NCBI GenBank assembly: GCA_001600635.1
Contig: BCKL01000003.1
Location: 124,001 to 188,000, forward strand
Direction: 5' to 3'
Length of the DNA stretch: 64,000 nt
Origin: Leucosporidium creatinivorum
Lineage: Eukaryota > Basidiomycota > Microbotryomycetes > Leucosporidiales > Leucosporidiaceae
Shown here: in pieces, positions 21,218 to 32,254 of the stretch
Layout of the letters: the number at the start of each line of letters is the position of its first letter
How positions within the stretch are numbered: position 1 is the stretch's first letter
Notes under the pieces: model-generated
Told to the model about the DNA's origin: nothing
The model's input: the letters and a program-made list of their open reading frames with translations, nothing else
The model's database searches: none
Program-made: the position numbers and the translations under genes

Positions 21218-23805
21218 TCAAGCCTCAAAGAAGGCCCAATCCTCCTTGGACAAGGCGCCCGAGCCTGATGATGGCTTCGGCGGGGGAGGACGAGGGGCTG
21301 CTACTGCTGCTGCTATGACTGGGGGAAGGGCAGAGGTGTATGCTAAAGGACGCTGGTTAAGTAGAGAAGGGGAGGCGGACGGAGGCGGAGCGATGTTGAA
21401 GCCTCCTCGGTTGAGCGGTTGCGAAGGGGGAGGCGGAGGGGCGAGGGCGCTGAGGGGCGAGCCTGATGAGGTGGGAGGGGAGATGGTCGATGCACGAGGA
21501 GGAGGCGAGAGAGTAGAGATGCGTGGTGGTGGTTGAGCGACGTTGGCGCGGCCTGCGCCTGGCGCCGAGAGAGATGGGACGATGGGAGGCGAGACGAGCG
21601 GAGGGGCGCTCGAGGGTTTGGCCGTCGACGAAGCGACCGAGGAGAAGAAGGCATCGAACGAATCGTCGCCGCTGTCTCCGGGAGGGTTGGTCGCGATGGT
21701 AGATACTCCTCGTGCTTGAGGCGCGGCGAGGGGGGAAGGGAAGGAGGCGACGGCGGCGGACGCGGCGGACTGGGCGCGATGAGGCGACTGAGGAGTGAGA
21801 GGTCGGGAAAGAGGTGAAGCTTCTCGGGGTGTAGACGATCGACTTGGCGAAGTGATGATCTTGGGGACCATGGCCGGGGCTGCTGCAACTTGGCTCTCCT
21901 TCTCATCGTCGTCGGCGAAGGGGTCGAACGGGTCGAGGGTCTTCTTGCTCTTGATGACCGGCTTGGACGCCTTTCTTGGCGCATCGGCGAACGCTCCCAT
22001 CAACCCACCAAATTCTTCGACGGGCGCCCTCGTCGGTAGTCGCCCCGAGGTCTTTCTCGTGTCGCCGAAGAAGTCGTCTAGAGCGTCGCCCATCTGCGAC
22101 TCGTCCTGCTTTGCCTGAGCGATCTTGCTGACTGCTGGTGCATCCAACGCATCGAGATCGCGAGGGTTCCACTCCTCTGGCTCGGCCTGCTGCTCCATGC
22201 TCGGTCGAGAAGGCGCCTGGGTGACGGGGTTGTTGGTTGGCCGCTTGAAACGACCGATCAGGCGACCGAGGGCGGAGGGAGCAGGGTCGGGTGACTCGGC
22301 ATTGCGCTCCTGCTCGACTCGAGCCGGGTCGGGGACGCCCAGCGAGCCGTCGTCCTCCTTCTTGGTCTGCCCTCCGCTCGGGCCCCACCACGAGCTCTTG
22401 GAAGACTTGGCTGCACCAGGAGCGTCGACGTCGAACTCGTCTCCAGCATACCCCTTGACGCCGTGGATGCTTGGCTGGCCCTCGCCCTCGATGGAGGTTC
22501 GGCCAGAGGTGCTTCGCTGGCCGAAGCGAGCGTTGCGGTAGGCGGTCGACGAGGTGCCCTTTAGCGTCTCGGCGGATCGAGCGGCCGTCTGACTGAGACC
22601 GCTTTGGAATTTGGGGAACAGAGTCGGCGTGAGCTTGAACAGGGAAGGGAGGGGTGTATCGTTGGTGATGGGCGGGTTGGAGGAAGTCGGTGATGGCGGT
22701 GGGAGATTTGGCGGCTCCATGAGGCTGGTGAGATGAGATCTGGAGGTTAGAAGGCTGATGAGGAGATGCGAGGGGGATCTTGGGCCGAAGCGAGCTGCTC
22801 ACCCTCCCTCGGTCTGCTCCTGAAATCCACCCTGCCCCCAGCTCTCCTGCGATACAGGCCAAGTCGATTGTGCAAATTGACGAGACTCGACCTTGAGACC
22901 GTCCACGAGTGCGGCTGGCTGAAGAGCAGCAGCGAGATCAGCTCCCAAACTTCGGCGTTCGCAGGACGCAGGGAACTCACGATCGACTTGCCCCTCCGCA
23001 AGCCCTGCGAAGCTTCTCCATCCCAGCTCTCCTCTACATCTCCTTCTTCCTGCCGAGTAGCTCGGTCCCCTCCAGGCAAGCTCCAACTCGGTACAGCCTG
23101 CGCTCCACCCCATCCTTCCTCCTTGTCGTCGTCCACCGGTTTGGGCCCACCAAAAGCGTCGCCGAATGACGGCAGCGGCGCAGGAATCTCTGGCGGTTGC
23201 CACTCATCGTCGCCCCATCCCTTGCTCCTCGTTTCGGTCGGCGATCCCGCCTCGTCGACCTGGAGAGTCGCAATCGGGGGCAGCTCGGGCGACCCGTACC
23301 CTCCCCAGCCTTTGCCGTCGTCCTCGGCTTCTGCTGGAGGTTCCTCTGCTGGTGGTGAAGCTGGTGGAGGGGAAGCTGGGAGAGCTACAGGCGAGAGGGG
23401 AGGACTGGGAGCGAAGCCAGGTGGAGACGGCGGGCGTGGGCTAGTTTCGGCGGCTGCAGTTGAGTCGAGCGGCGGCGGTTTGGCATGTAAGTCGATAGGA
23501 TGACTGGGCGGCGAGCTGGAGCCACCCCAGCCGCCACCGTACGAGCCTGCAGGTGAGGTTGTTGATGGCTCGTCGAGGTCCTCTGTCGTCTCCTCGAGTC
23601 CTCCTGCTGGTGCTGCAGCGCCGTAGGCTGATGCAGAGGTACTCGAGTAATCGTCTACTGCTGTACCCCATCCGCCGTCGTCCCCCCATCCTCCAGAAGC
23701 GCCGGCAGGAGATGTTGACAATGACGGGAGAGGCGAGGGCGGTCGAGGCAGCGGCAAAGGGAGGGGGAAATCATCCTCTGCAGATGCCCAAGGCGACGCT
23801 TCCAT
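21218..23805 (-). CDS. Trp- and DPF-motif-rich protein, probable clathrin-adaptor partner
   Basis: Not recognised as a named family. Three exons (23805-22981, 22918-22803, 22739-21218); 820 aa, mostly Pro/Ser/Gly-rich and disordered. The N-terminal part repeats WG/GW motifs (GGWGDDGGWG, YGGGWGG, KGWGGYG, SKGWGDDEWQP, EGWGGAQ). The middle has KLTPTLFPKFQSGLSQTAAR and RFGQRSTSGRTS. The C-terminal half has DPFDPFADDDE, DDFFGD, DAFFSS and ends SKEDWAFFEA. DPF/DxF and WxxF-acidic motifs are known ligands of AP-complex and GGA ear domains, so a coat-associated role is an inference. The two large exons might have been taken for separate genes, but the small middle exon (SHLTSLMEPPN junction) joins them in frame. 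Divergent from the methyltransferase by 104 bp. Confidence 0.75.
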
Positions 23806-23909
23806 CTGCTCTGTAGTACAGCGAACGACGGGCGATGAAGTGAGTTTCGAGGTGAAGGTGGGGCAGCCAAGAGGCGCGGCAGCTCACTCTTTGTGCTCCT
23901 ACCATCACC

Positions 23910-24717
23910 ATGACTACACCTCACGTTCTCGCTGCCCGACCAGTACTTCAGCAGCTCGTTACTCGACTACACCAGCAGTCGCTAGACCAAGAAGCAGCGC
24001 TGTCTGCCCGTCACATCCATTTCCCTGGCGGTGCGGCGCCCGACATGGCGGATCAGCTTGTTGCGTTGGATGAGGGCAAGGCTAGGTGAGTAAAGCGCAG
24101 TGAGTATGAAGCTGCTGCTGACCCCGCTTTCTCCAGGGACATGTACTTGATCCTACGAGCCATGGGCGCTCGCCGAGTCGTCGAAGGTGAGTCAGGCCGA
24201 GCTTCTTGCGCCGAGTCCACTGAACCGAGGCATTGCTCGCATAGCTGGCACATCGCACGGTGTCTCCCTGCTCTGGCTTCTCGCCGCCGTGCTCGACAAC
24301 GAAGCCGCCTCGCCGCCGAACCCTTCGGCCTTACCCTCTCTCGTCGTCGGGACCGAAAACGAGCATCACAAGGCGGCCATCGCCCTCAAGCACGTCGAAG
24401 AAGGCTTCGGCTCCCGTCCGACGCCTCTCAACGTCCTTCAAGGAGACATACTCGAGACTTTACCCGCGCTCGGCCTCACTACTCGCTCGGTCGACGCTCT
24501 CCTCCTCGACATCTGGTCGCCCTTAGCCCTTCCCACCCTCAAGATTGTCCTCCCTTCACTTAGAATTGGCGCGACAGTCTTCATCGACAACACGACAGCC
24601 TCGGCAGCACGCTACAAGGAGCTGCTCGACTTCCTCAGAGCGCCGAACTCTGGATTTGCGAGCTCTACGCTGCCTCATTCGGGAGGGTTCGAGTTGTGCG
24701 TGTATACTGGGAACTAG
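23910..24717 (+). CDS. SAM-dependent O-methyltransferase
   Basis: Three exons (23910-24085, 24137-24186, 24245-24717); 232 aa. Class I Rossmann fold: MYLILRAMGARRVVEAGTSH gives the glycine-poor motif I of the family-3 (COMT/CCoAOMT-like) fungal group, followed by GTENEHHKAAIALKHVEEGF (motif II acidic region), NVLQGDILETLPAL, ALLLDIWSPLALPTLKIVLP and ATVFIDNTTASAARYKELLD. The substrate cannot be told from sequence. No secondary-metabolite genes adjoin it, so it is probably not part of a cluster. The start ATG follows accatcacc and gives the expected N-terminal helix. Confidence 0.88.
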
Positions 24718-24976
24718 AACGTAACAAGGGATCAAACACAGCACTCGAATGTCTGGCAGAGGACTTGTAGATATGCCGAGTAATGAAAGCCGAGAAAAGG
24801 AGCCTGCATCTTGTGACTTAGCGGCAGCGAAGGAATGAGAGCCTGGCTTGGAAACGAGGTCGTACTTTCTGCTCCGTTACGAGATTGCGAGCTCTTTAGC
24901 CACTCGTCGGTCTTGTTCGACAGGCGCGGCTCAAGGTCCTCGCCCTTCTCCCTCGTTTGCTCTCCGACTTCGCGAC

Positions 24977-27124
24977 ATGTCTGTCAGTCTGGACGAGAGC
25001 GCTTACAGGGCGTATGATGTAGTCAGAGGAGATTCTCTCACCGACTGGTACGTCCTCAGCTAGAGCCAGGCGCGCTACCAGCAGCTCAGCACCGCTCGTT
25101 CGAGCTGACATGCCTCTCCCTGCTCGCAGGATGATTTTGGGCTACCGAGGGACGAGGGATAAGCTCTCGCTGTACTCTACCGGCGAGCAGGGTGTGGTTG
25201 AGCTCAAGACCAAGCTGGTAGGTCGCCTACTACTCCTCCCTCGAGCTCGCGTCTCAGCTCACCTTCGCCCATCCTGCAGCTGCCGGAGGTACTCTTCGGG
25301 CTACTCAACATGGACGGAAGGATGATGCTGTGGACTTTCTTGCCCGAGGATGGCGTCAGTGGGGTCCAGCGAGGTGAGCTGGCGCCTGCACGCTTTCCTT
25401 GAGCCTAGCTGATCCGCTTCTCCTCCTAAGCTCGCGCTCTTGTGCACTCCAGGGCAGTCGGAGCAGCTTTCGCGGTGAGCTTCAAGATCTCGCTCCACTC
25501 AGACGCCCGCTGACTGGCTTCGCATTCGCAGCACGATGCCACCTTGACCGCTTCCTCCCCCACCGACTTCAACCTCGTCGCCATCCGCTCCAAGCTCCGT
25601 CTCGACGGTCAAGGATCCGTCCCAGCTTCTCCCATGGCCCAGCAGTCCTCCTCCTTCTCGTCTCCGACCGCTCCTTCTCAGCTGAACGGTCCCTACCAGC
25701 GCACCCCTCAAGTCGACGACGGCCGGCCTCCCGCTCTCCCAGAGAAGCCAGCATCGCCTCCTCCCAACATTGGAGTGCCCGGCCTCGTTCTTGGCAAGCA
25801 ACGCTCCCTCTCCCCTCCCCAGTCGGCCACCAACTCTCGGCCCACCTCCCCCGACCTCGCTCACCTCCGCCAGCAGCAACCTCGACAAGTCTCTAGCTGC
25901 TCTCAAAACTCTCAATCCCTCCAACCAGAGGCCCCCACCCATTCCACCGCCCTGCCTACCACCAACGGCCACACCGCGCCCTTCTCCTCGGCTCCGAGCA
26001 GCGCCAGTCCTCGGCCCGAGAACGAATGGCGGCAGCAGACCCGGGAGCGGGGGGATTCCGTCTCTGGCGAGCACGCCTTGGCCAACGCCATGCTCTCCTC
26101 GAGCCTCGACGATGATGAGGTGGACGCGCCCTCTCCTCTTGCGGCGATGAACGGCTCAGCCGCTCCCCAAAATCACGCCCAGCGCGAGGACGAGGAGCGC
26201 AAGGCTATCGAGGAGCAGAGGGAGCGTGATACGTATGAGTTGGCACAGGCCAAGCGGGACAGGGAGCAGCAGGAGCGCGAGGACGCCACACGATTGGAGA
26301 GGGAACGGCGTGAGAGGGAAGCTGCCGAGCGGGCAAGGGAAGCGGCGGAGAAGGACGCGCGGGCGCAGTGGGAATATGAGCGACGGGAGAGGGAGAAGCT
26401 CGAGCTGGCGGAGCGATTGGAGTTGGAGCGGGAGGAGAAGGCTCGGAGGGAAGCGGCGGAGCGATTGAGGAGGGAGGAACAGAGGCGTGCCGAGGAGAAG
26501 AAGCGGGCAGAGCAGGAGAAGGCCAGGAGGGAGGAGGAGGAGAGGACCAGGTTGGCTAAGATCGAGATGGAGAAGCTGGTGGAGAGCCAGAGGCTGGAGA
26601 AGAAGCTCAGGGAGGAGGCCGAGCTCAAGCGCAAGGCGGAGGAGAAGCTCAGGGAGCGGGCCGAGCTGCAGCAACGCTTTGCCGATCTCAAGCCGACGGG
26701 GGAGGTCATGCTCCGCGGACACGTCTCGGTGCAAGGTGGAGCTTCGATGCTCTGGCGGCGGCGGTGGTTTGAGCTTCGGGGGACGACTCTCTCGCTTTAC
26801 AAGAGCGAGGCGGTGAGTGATGGTCTGCGTTACCTTTCCTCTCGCCCCCGCCGACCTTACCCTCTTCTTAGGACACGACCAAGGCCGTCGACACGATCCC
26901 ACTGCCGAAGAACGTCCAGCGCATCACCGACAATCCCGAGGAGGCGTCGATGCCCAACTCGTTCAAGCTGTCTATGCAAGACGACGACGAGTGGTTCTTC
27001 TACACCGATCAGGCTGTACGTCGCCTTCTCTTATCCCTCGCATCAGCCTACTGACATTGCATCGTCTCGACAGGACGACAAGGAGCTGCTCGTGGCTGGC
27101 TTGAGCATGTCGGCGGAGCTTTGA
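24977..27124 (+). CDS. ADF-H / coiled-coil / PH-domain protein
   Basis: Seven exons (24977-25047, 25130-25217, 25280-25373, 25431-25474, 25532-26812, 26872-27015, 27074-27124); 590 aa. The N-terminal ADF-homology domain (about 1-125) is coactosin/Abp1-like: SLTDWMILGYRGTRDKLSLY, EVLFGLLNMDGRMMLWTFLP, RARALVHSRAVGAAFAHDAT. A Ser/Pro-rich linker follows, then a very charged coiled coil (about 315-485, Glu/Arg-rich heptads), then a C-terminal PH domain (about 490-585: GEVMLRGHVSVQGGASMLWR, RWFELRGTTLSLYKSEA, DDDEWFFYTDQADDKELLVA). The fold combination suggests a linker between cortical actin and phosphoinositide membranes; that role is inferred. The small 44-94 nt exons encode the ADF-H fold. 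Confidence 0.88.
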
Positions 27125-27534
27125 AGGAGCTGGAGACCGAGCAAGGAAGCCGCTTAGATACCCGAAAAACACATGATCCCCCCTTCCCCTTTGTGCAAAC
27201 CCACCGCGACTTGATTGATATTCCTTCATCGTCGGCGAGAGGAAAGAGGAAAGCGCTTGTCCGGCTCAAGCGAGATCTCGGCTGCTCGTTGCTGCTTCTT
27301 CGCAAGTCAAGAGCTAGAGAGCCGTCGCAGTCCTAGCCGCTCGGGCTTATTGACAGTCCCTGAGCCTCGGCGACTGCCATTTGCAAGCGCCGAAACCCTC
27401 TCGCCCAGCTCGGATGCTTCAAATCGTCCTTTACTTTGGTCGAGCAAGCACGAATAACAACAATGCAAATGTGTGGGAGTAGAATTAGGTGTATGTAACA
27501 GATTAGAAGAGACGGAGACTCGGCCACTCGTGGA
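27125..27534. other. Convergent intergenic region
   Basis: About 410 bp between the 3' ends of the ADF-H/PH and ArfGAP genes. No gene seen; the right half is AT-richer, as expected for a 3'UTR. Confidence 0.5.
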
Positions 27535-30500
27535 TTAGCGCCTTGCGATGGAGCCAGCCGACTCGGCGATGGCGGGGAGGGAACTGCGGGCAATACGCTG
27601 CTGCTCGCTGCTCGTGCTGGTGGGCGAGGAGGAGGCGAGGTACTTTTTGTCGACGTACTTGGCCTTGATGAAGGTGGTGATAGTGCTGCGAGAGAGGAGC
27701 GGAGTTAGCGCATGCCGGGAGAGAGCAAGGAGCTAGCACCGACTGACGTGCTGTCTACAGTGAGACTGCCGGGCTTGCGAGCTTCCCAATAGGCGTTGGC
27801 TTTGGCGTTGCCCCAGGCTTCCATCGAGGCGATTTGCTCGTCGTTCCAGTCTGCGAGCGGCGCGAGAGAGATCAGCGAGAGCTCGGCGGCCTAGGAAGGA
27901 TAGCAACTCACCGTCAAGATCGAGGGATCGGACCTTGCTGCAGTGCGTGCCGAGAGAACGGTGGACCCCGCTGCATCGGCTGTGGAAGTCGGAAGGTCAA
28001 CTTCGGCGCTTGAGAGTCCGCTCATGGGCCGCGACTCACATGCAGATGGTGATTCCGAGCGACCAGGAAGCCCAGCGAGGGTCTGCAGGAGATCACGAGA
28101 GTTAGCTGAGAGCTCGAACCTCGTGTGCAAGAGACAGCAGCTCACCCGCAGCTCCACAATCAGCGCACGCCCGATTCTCCTTCCACTCGGCAATCTCATG
28201 AATCTTGACCGCATTCCTCATCTTCGCCTCCTTAGGATCCTCCACATTCCCCGCCATGGCCGCGACTCCCTCCTGAATCTCCTTGTCAAACTCGTAGCCT
28301 GAGCGACCCGACTCGCTCTCGTGATCCAAATCGTCGTCGGCGAGGCCGTGAGGCGCTTCGCTGCAGTCCTCGGCATCGTCGGTCGAGTCGCCAGGAGAGA
28401 TTGGAAGGGCATCAGAAGGGTTGATAGAGTTGACCATGGAGGTGGAGAAGGACGGAAGGGGGAGAAGAGAGTTGACGGAGCGCGAGGCGGGAGAAGTAGC
28501 GCCTTCGGAGAGGGTTGCGTGGTGGCCTCGACAGGTGGGAGAGACGGAGGTAGGTCGTCGAGAGGAAGCTCGAGGACGTGGAAAGTCGGCGATGCCCTTC
28601 GACTCTCGCTTCAGAGCGGTCGTCTTGGAGGATCCGAGTGATGCTCGGCGGGAGAGCGGCGCTCCGATCCAAGGAGGAAGACGGTGCGAGAAGTTTGATA
28701 GGCCGTTCGGAGTAGATGCTGAGGCGGAGAGACCTCCAGCGTGGGTACTGCTGAGCTCATGAGCATGCGAAGCTGGGGTGCTGGGGCTGCGCTGGAGGAG
28801 GGAGGTGGTCGAGCCGAACTCTTGGAGCGAGTAAGGAGTCGAGGTGCCGGTGAGGCGAGAGGCGTCAAAGTGTCGAACGGAGCTCGTGCTGTGAGGGAGG
28901 GATCAGCTGGGCGCAAGAGAACTTTCAAGTCGCCTGAACTCACCCGTTTAGCAAACTCTCGATCGACTTGGTGATGGCAGCGACCCAGTCGTGCATCTCC
29001 CGCTCGCTCGTAGCCTGGTAGATCCTCCGAGATGAAGGCGTGAGGATCTCGAAGCAAAATCTGCATTCAAGAGTCGTCAGCGCGGATCCTCCTCGCCGAA
29101 GGGACAACGCTCGACTCACCTGCGATCCGTGTTGTGCGACACTCGTACAGAGGCGAAGGCGAGGTTGATAGGCGCGTTTCGAACCTGGAGCGCCTTGAAG
29201 TCGGCGAACTCGACGAGCTGTCCCTCGCTGAGGACACACCAGTGCGCCGTCCAGCTTCCTCCACCGTCGCCGGTCGTCGTGTGTCCAGTCCCGGTCCTCG
29301 TCGCAAAGAGGAGCCCCTCCTTTCGACGTTGATTCGAAGCTCTAATGGCAGCCGCTGATGGAGGGACGGCGAGTGTGGGAGAAGAGGACTTTGGAGGAGG
29401 CGGGGCCGAGGTAGCTGGTCGCGGAAGCTGGTCGGGCGAGAGAGTAGGAGCCGATTGTGCAGAGGTGGGGCTGGGAAGGGCGGAGGAGAGCTGCTGGGTG
29501 GCCGAAGAGAGGCGCTGCGAAGCCTTGTTAAGGAAGCCTTTGAAGCGCTCGCCTGCTCCGGATCCATCGCCGTCGGCCGTAAAGTTGGGCATGGACGACC
29601 TCCGTCTCCTCCTTGCCGTCTTGTTGGCGAGCGGTCCACCTGAGCTTAGCACCGAGCCGCCCGATGTGGCCGAAGCTGAGCCTCCGTCGTCGCTCAGCGC
29701 CCCTCCATCCGTCTCGGCGCCATTGCCCTCGATCGACTCCTCACTCGCCACCGTATCCACAATCCGCTCCCTCAGCGAGCGAGCGACGGTCGCTCGCTGC
29801 CGATCTCTGCTCTCGCGCCGAGCTTCCTCCGAGTCGGTGATGTGCACCGAAGGGTCGTCGACGACTCCTGCCCACTGGCGCAGCCAGGTTGCGACGGCAG
29901 CCTCCTCGCCCTCAATCAATCCTTCGACGTAGTGGTGGTATTCGTGTCGCTGTTGTTCGAATGCGGCTGTCCTGGCTGCTTGCTTCGAGTCGAGGGAGAC
30001 AGCCTTGAGCGAGTCGGGCTCCGCTCGGGCGAGGTACTAGTGGGAAGGGAGTGGTCGTCAGCAGGCGCGGGCGGCTCGTCATGCACCACAATAGACCTCA
30101 CCTTGCTCAGATCATCGTAATGCTTCTTACTCTCCGCCTCGAATGCCCGCTTCCTCGCATCCACCGTCTTCAACCTCTCAACCGCATCCTTGACCCGATC
30201 CAGCAGTCCTCTGAGCTCTTCAATCTCCCGCGGCGAGCTCTCCCGCAACTCTTCCCTCCTGCCGCGCAATGAAGTGCTGTACAGCCCGCTCAGCACGTCG
30301 GACGCGCTAGTCGAGGCGCTCGAGGACAGTGCGCTTAGGCTCTCGTCGACGGCCGCCTGCGCCGCTGCGTTGGCCTGCAGAGTCGACACGGATTCGGAAG
30401 CGGTACGAATGAATCCCTTGAGGGACGCGCGCAATGCCTTGCAGCGTCGTTCGTTGCTGGCCGCGATGGCGCGAAATAGCGGTCCATCCTCTAATGGCGG

Positions 30501-30884
30501 CGTCTCGGGGCGACGAGGAGGAGTGGGAGAGGAAGGTACAGAGCGAGAAGGAGGTAATGACTTGGCCTCGGAAGGGAAGGGTACAGAATTGATGCCGCTG
30601 GGAGCCGAGGCGACGGCCATTGGCGCTGGTGGGGCGGCGGGAGCTGAGCTTGTGGTCCCTGCTGTACCGTCTGCTGTGCGAGTCGCCCGAGGTATCGATG
30701 CTACCAGTACAGGCTTGGGCGACGGCGGCACTGGTGCTGGAGTCGAGGCAAACGCCGCGAAGATGGGCGTGGTGGGAGGGAGAGCGAAAGAGGCGCCGTC
30801 GTCCAGCTTGCTGAGGTCGAGCTGCACTTCGAGGTCGAGCTCGGTCGGGGCGCTGCTGCGTCTCCTGGCCATCAAACCCATCAT
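27535..30884 (-). CDS. BAR-PH-ArfGAP protein (ACAP/ASAP, Csx2-like)
   Basis: GTPase-activating protein for Arf on curved membranes. Eight exons (30884-30102, 30036-29120, 29060-28944, 28888-28146, 28082-28040, 27979-27912, 27850-27748, 27685-27535); 974 aa. The N-terminal BAR-like helical region includes RCKALRASLKGFIRTASESV, LLDRVKDAVERLKTVDARKR and QQRHEYHHYVEGLIEGEEAA. A PH domain is at about 495-605 (KEGLLFATRTG; SWTAHWCVLSEGQLVEFADF; MHDWVAAITKSIESLL). The C-terminal ArfGAP (about 830-955) has the C-x2-C-x16-C-x2-C finger (ACADCGAAGDPRWASW, then ITICIRCSGVHRSLGTHCSK), with the arginine finger in HRSLG. Three small introns interrupt the zinc finger. The start may be Met 30884 or the in-frame Met at 30872. 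Confidence 0.92.
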
Positions 30885-31293
30885 GCGACGATTTTGGTGG
30901 GAAAGAATGAGAGATTGCAAGACGAGGACGCGCCTCCTCGGCGATTCGACCTGCCCCCTCGCCTTCTCAACTTCGGCGCTAAAAGCCTAGGGCCATTTCT
31001 CGCCAATATATGCGACTTTTGTAGCGTGGCAGGAAGCATGTCGGTAGGCGGAATAGTAATGTTGTACAGGAAGAGCCCCTTGGCCGGTAACGGGGCAGTC
31101 TCACGGAGCGGAGCGGCAGCTGGGGTCGAGGCAAGAAAGTTCGATTTCGCGTCTCTTGAACTTCACGCAAAGCTTCCTTACTTCATCTTTCGCGTGAGTA
31201 GCTGATGGAGCTTTACAGAGCTCTGTAGAGCATCAGGAAGATGGGCGGAAGCTCACTCGCTCGTCTGCTCCCCCCGTCGCTCTCTCGCTCAGC
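30885..31293. promoter_or_regulatory. Divergent promoter region, ArfGAP / HPT1
   Basis: A 409-bp gap between start codons with an AT-rich word ccaatatatg near 31003-31012, the only TATA-like element here, about 285 bp from the HPT1 ATG and 120 bp from the ArfGAP ATG. I see no gene. Confidence 0.4.
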
Positions 31294-32254
31294 ATGTCTG
31301 CCGCTCCTCAACTCGACACCCTGGGCCTTGAGCACGATGGCAAGATCCGCGTCACCTACAACGATATGCACGTACGTTTTCCGAGCCTCGTCTACTGCTT
31401 AGCAGCAGCTCAAGAAGCGCTGAGCTGACCTTGCTCGCGCCTCTCTCTCAGATTCTCATCCAGCAAACCGCACCGAGGATCAAGGCCGAGTTCAACCCTG
31501 ACTTGATGGTAGCTATTGGAGGAGGTGGATTTGTTCCTGCTCGCATGCTCGTGAGTCGTAGCCTCGTCCAGCCCCGAATTCGCAAGCTCAACGTCTTTCT
31601 CTCTCCCCCACAGCGCTCCTTCCTCAAACAGGGAGATGGTGAGAAGAAGCGCAACATCCCCATCCAGGCCATTGGTCTGTCACTCTACGAGGAGGTCGGA
31701 CTCGCCGATAGCACCCCTGGACTCGGCCAGGAGGAGAAGCTCGGGAAGGAGGTCATTCGCACCCAATGGCTCGACCTTTCGACGCTGGGAAGCAAGCCGT
31801 TGATCGGCAGGAGGATCCTCATTGTTGTGAGTATCTCTTCCCGACCCTCTGTCATCGCAAACGCGCTTGCAGCCAGCTTCGGCGGCTTCGCCGAGCACTC
31901 GCCTCGGTTCGGCTCTCTCCGCGCCGTGTACTGATGATGCCTTATCGCTCCTAGGACGAGGTCGATGACTCCAGGACTACTCTCAGCTACGCCGTTGCTG
32001 AGCTGCAAAAGGATATCGATGAGCACCTCGCCGCCCTGACGCCCGAGCAGCGCGCCGCCACCCCTCCCACCGAACTCGCCATCTTCGTCGTGCACAACAA
32101 GGCCCAGCCTAAGGCCTGCCAGGTTCCCGACCACGTCAAGTACTTCTCCGGCGAGGAAACCAAGGAAAACGCGTGGATCTGCTATCCGTGGGAGCAGGAA
32201 GACATCCTTTTGCACGACGCTATCGCTCACAAGCAGAAGGAACTTGGCCTGTAG
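31294..32254 (+). CDS. HPT1: Hypoxanthine-guanine phosphoribosyltransferase
   Basis: Purine salvage: transfers phosphoribose from PRPP to hypoxanthine or guanine (and perhaps xanthine). Four exons (31294-31371, 31452-31550, 31614-31826, 31955-32254); 229 aa, close to yeast Hpt1 (221 aa). Motifs: VTYNDMHILIQQTAPRIKAE, DLMVAIGGGGFVPARMLRSF (pyrophosphate loop region), AIGLSLYEEVG, EVIRTQWLDLSTLG, the PRPP-binding motif RRILIVDEVDDSRTTLSYAV, and the C-terminal ENAWICYPWEQEDILLHDAI. An intron splits the PRPP motif (V|DEVDD). All catalytic Asp/Glu residues of the motif are present. Confidence 0.96.

Noticed and set aside
22747-23805. Separate gene for the Trp-Gly-rich N-terminal half of the DPF protein
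   Set aside because: Two well-formed introns and a 116-nt exon join it in frame to the downstream 500-codon part, which starts only 19 nt into exon 3.
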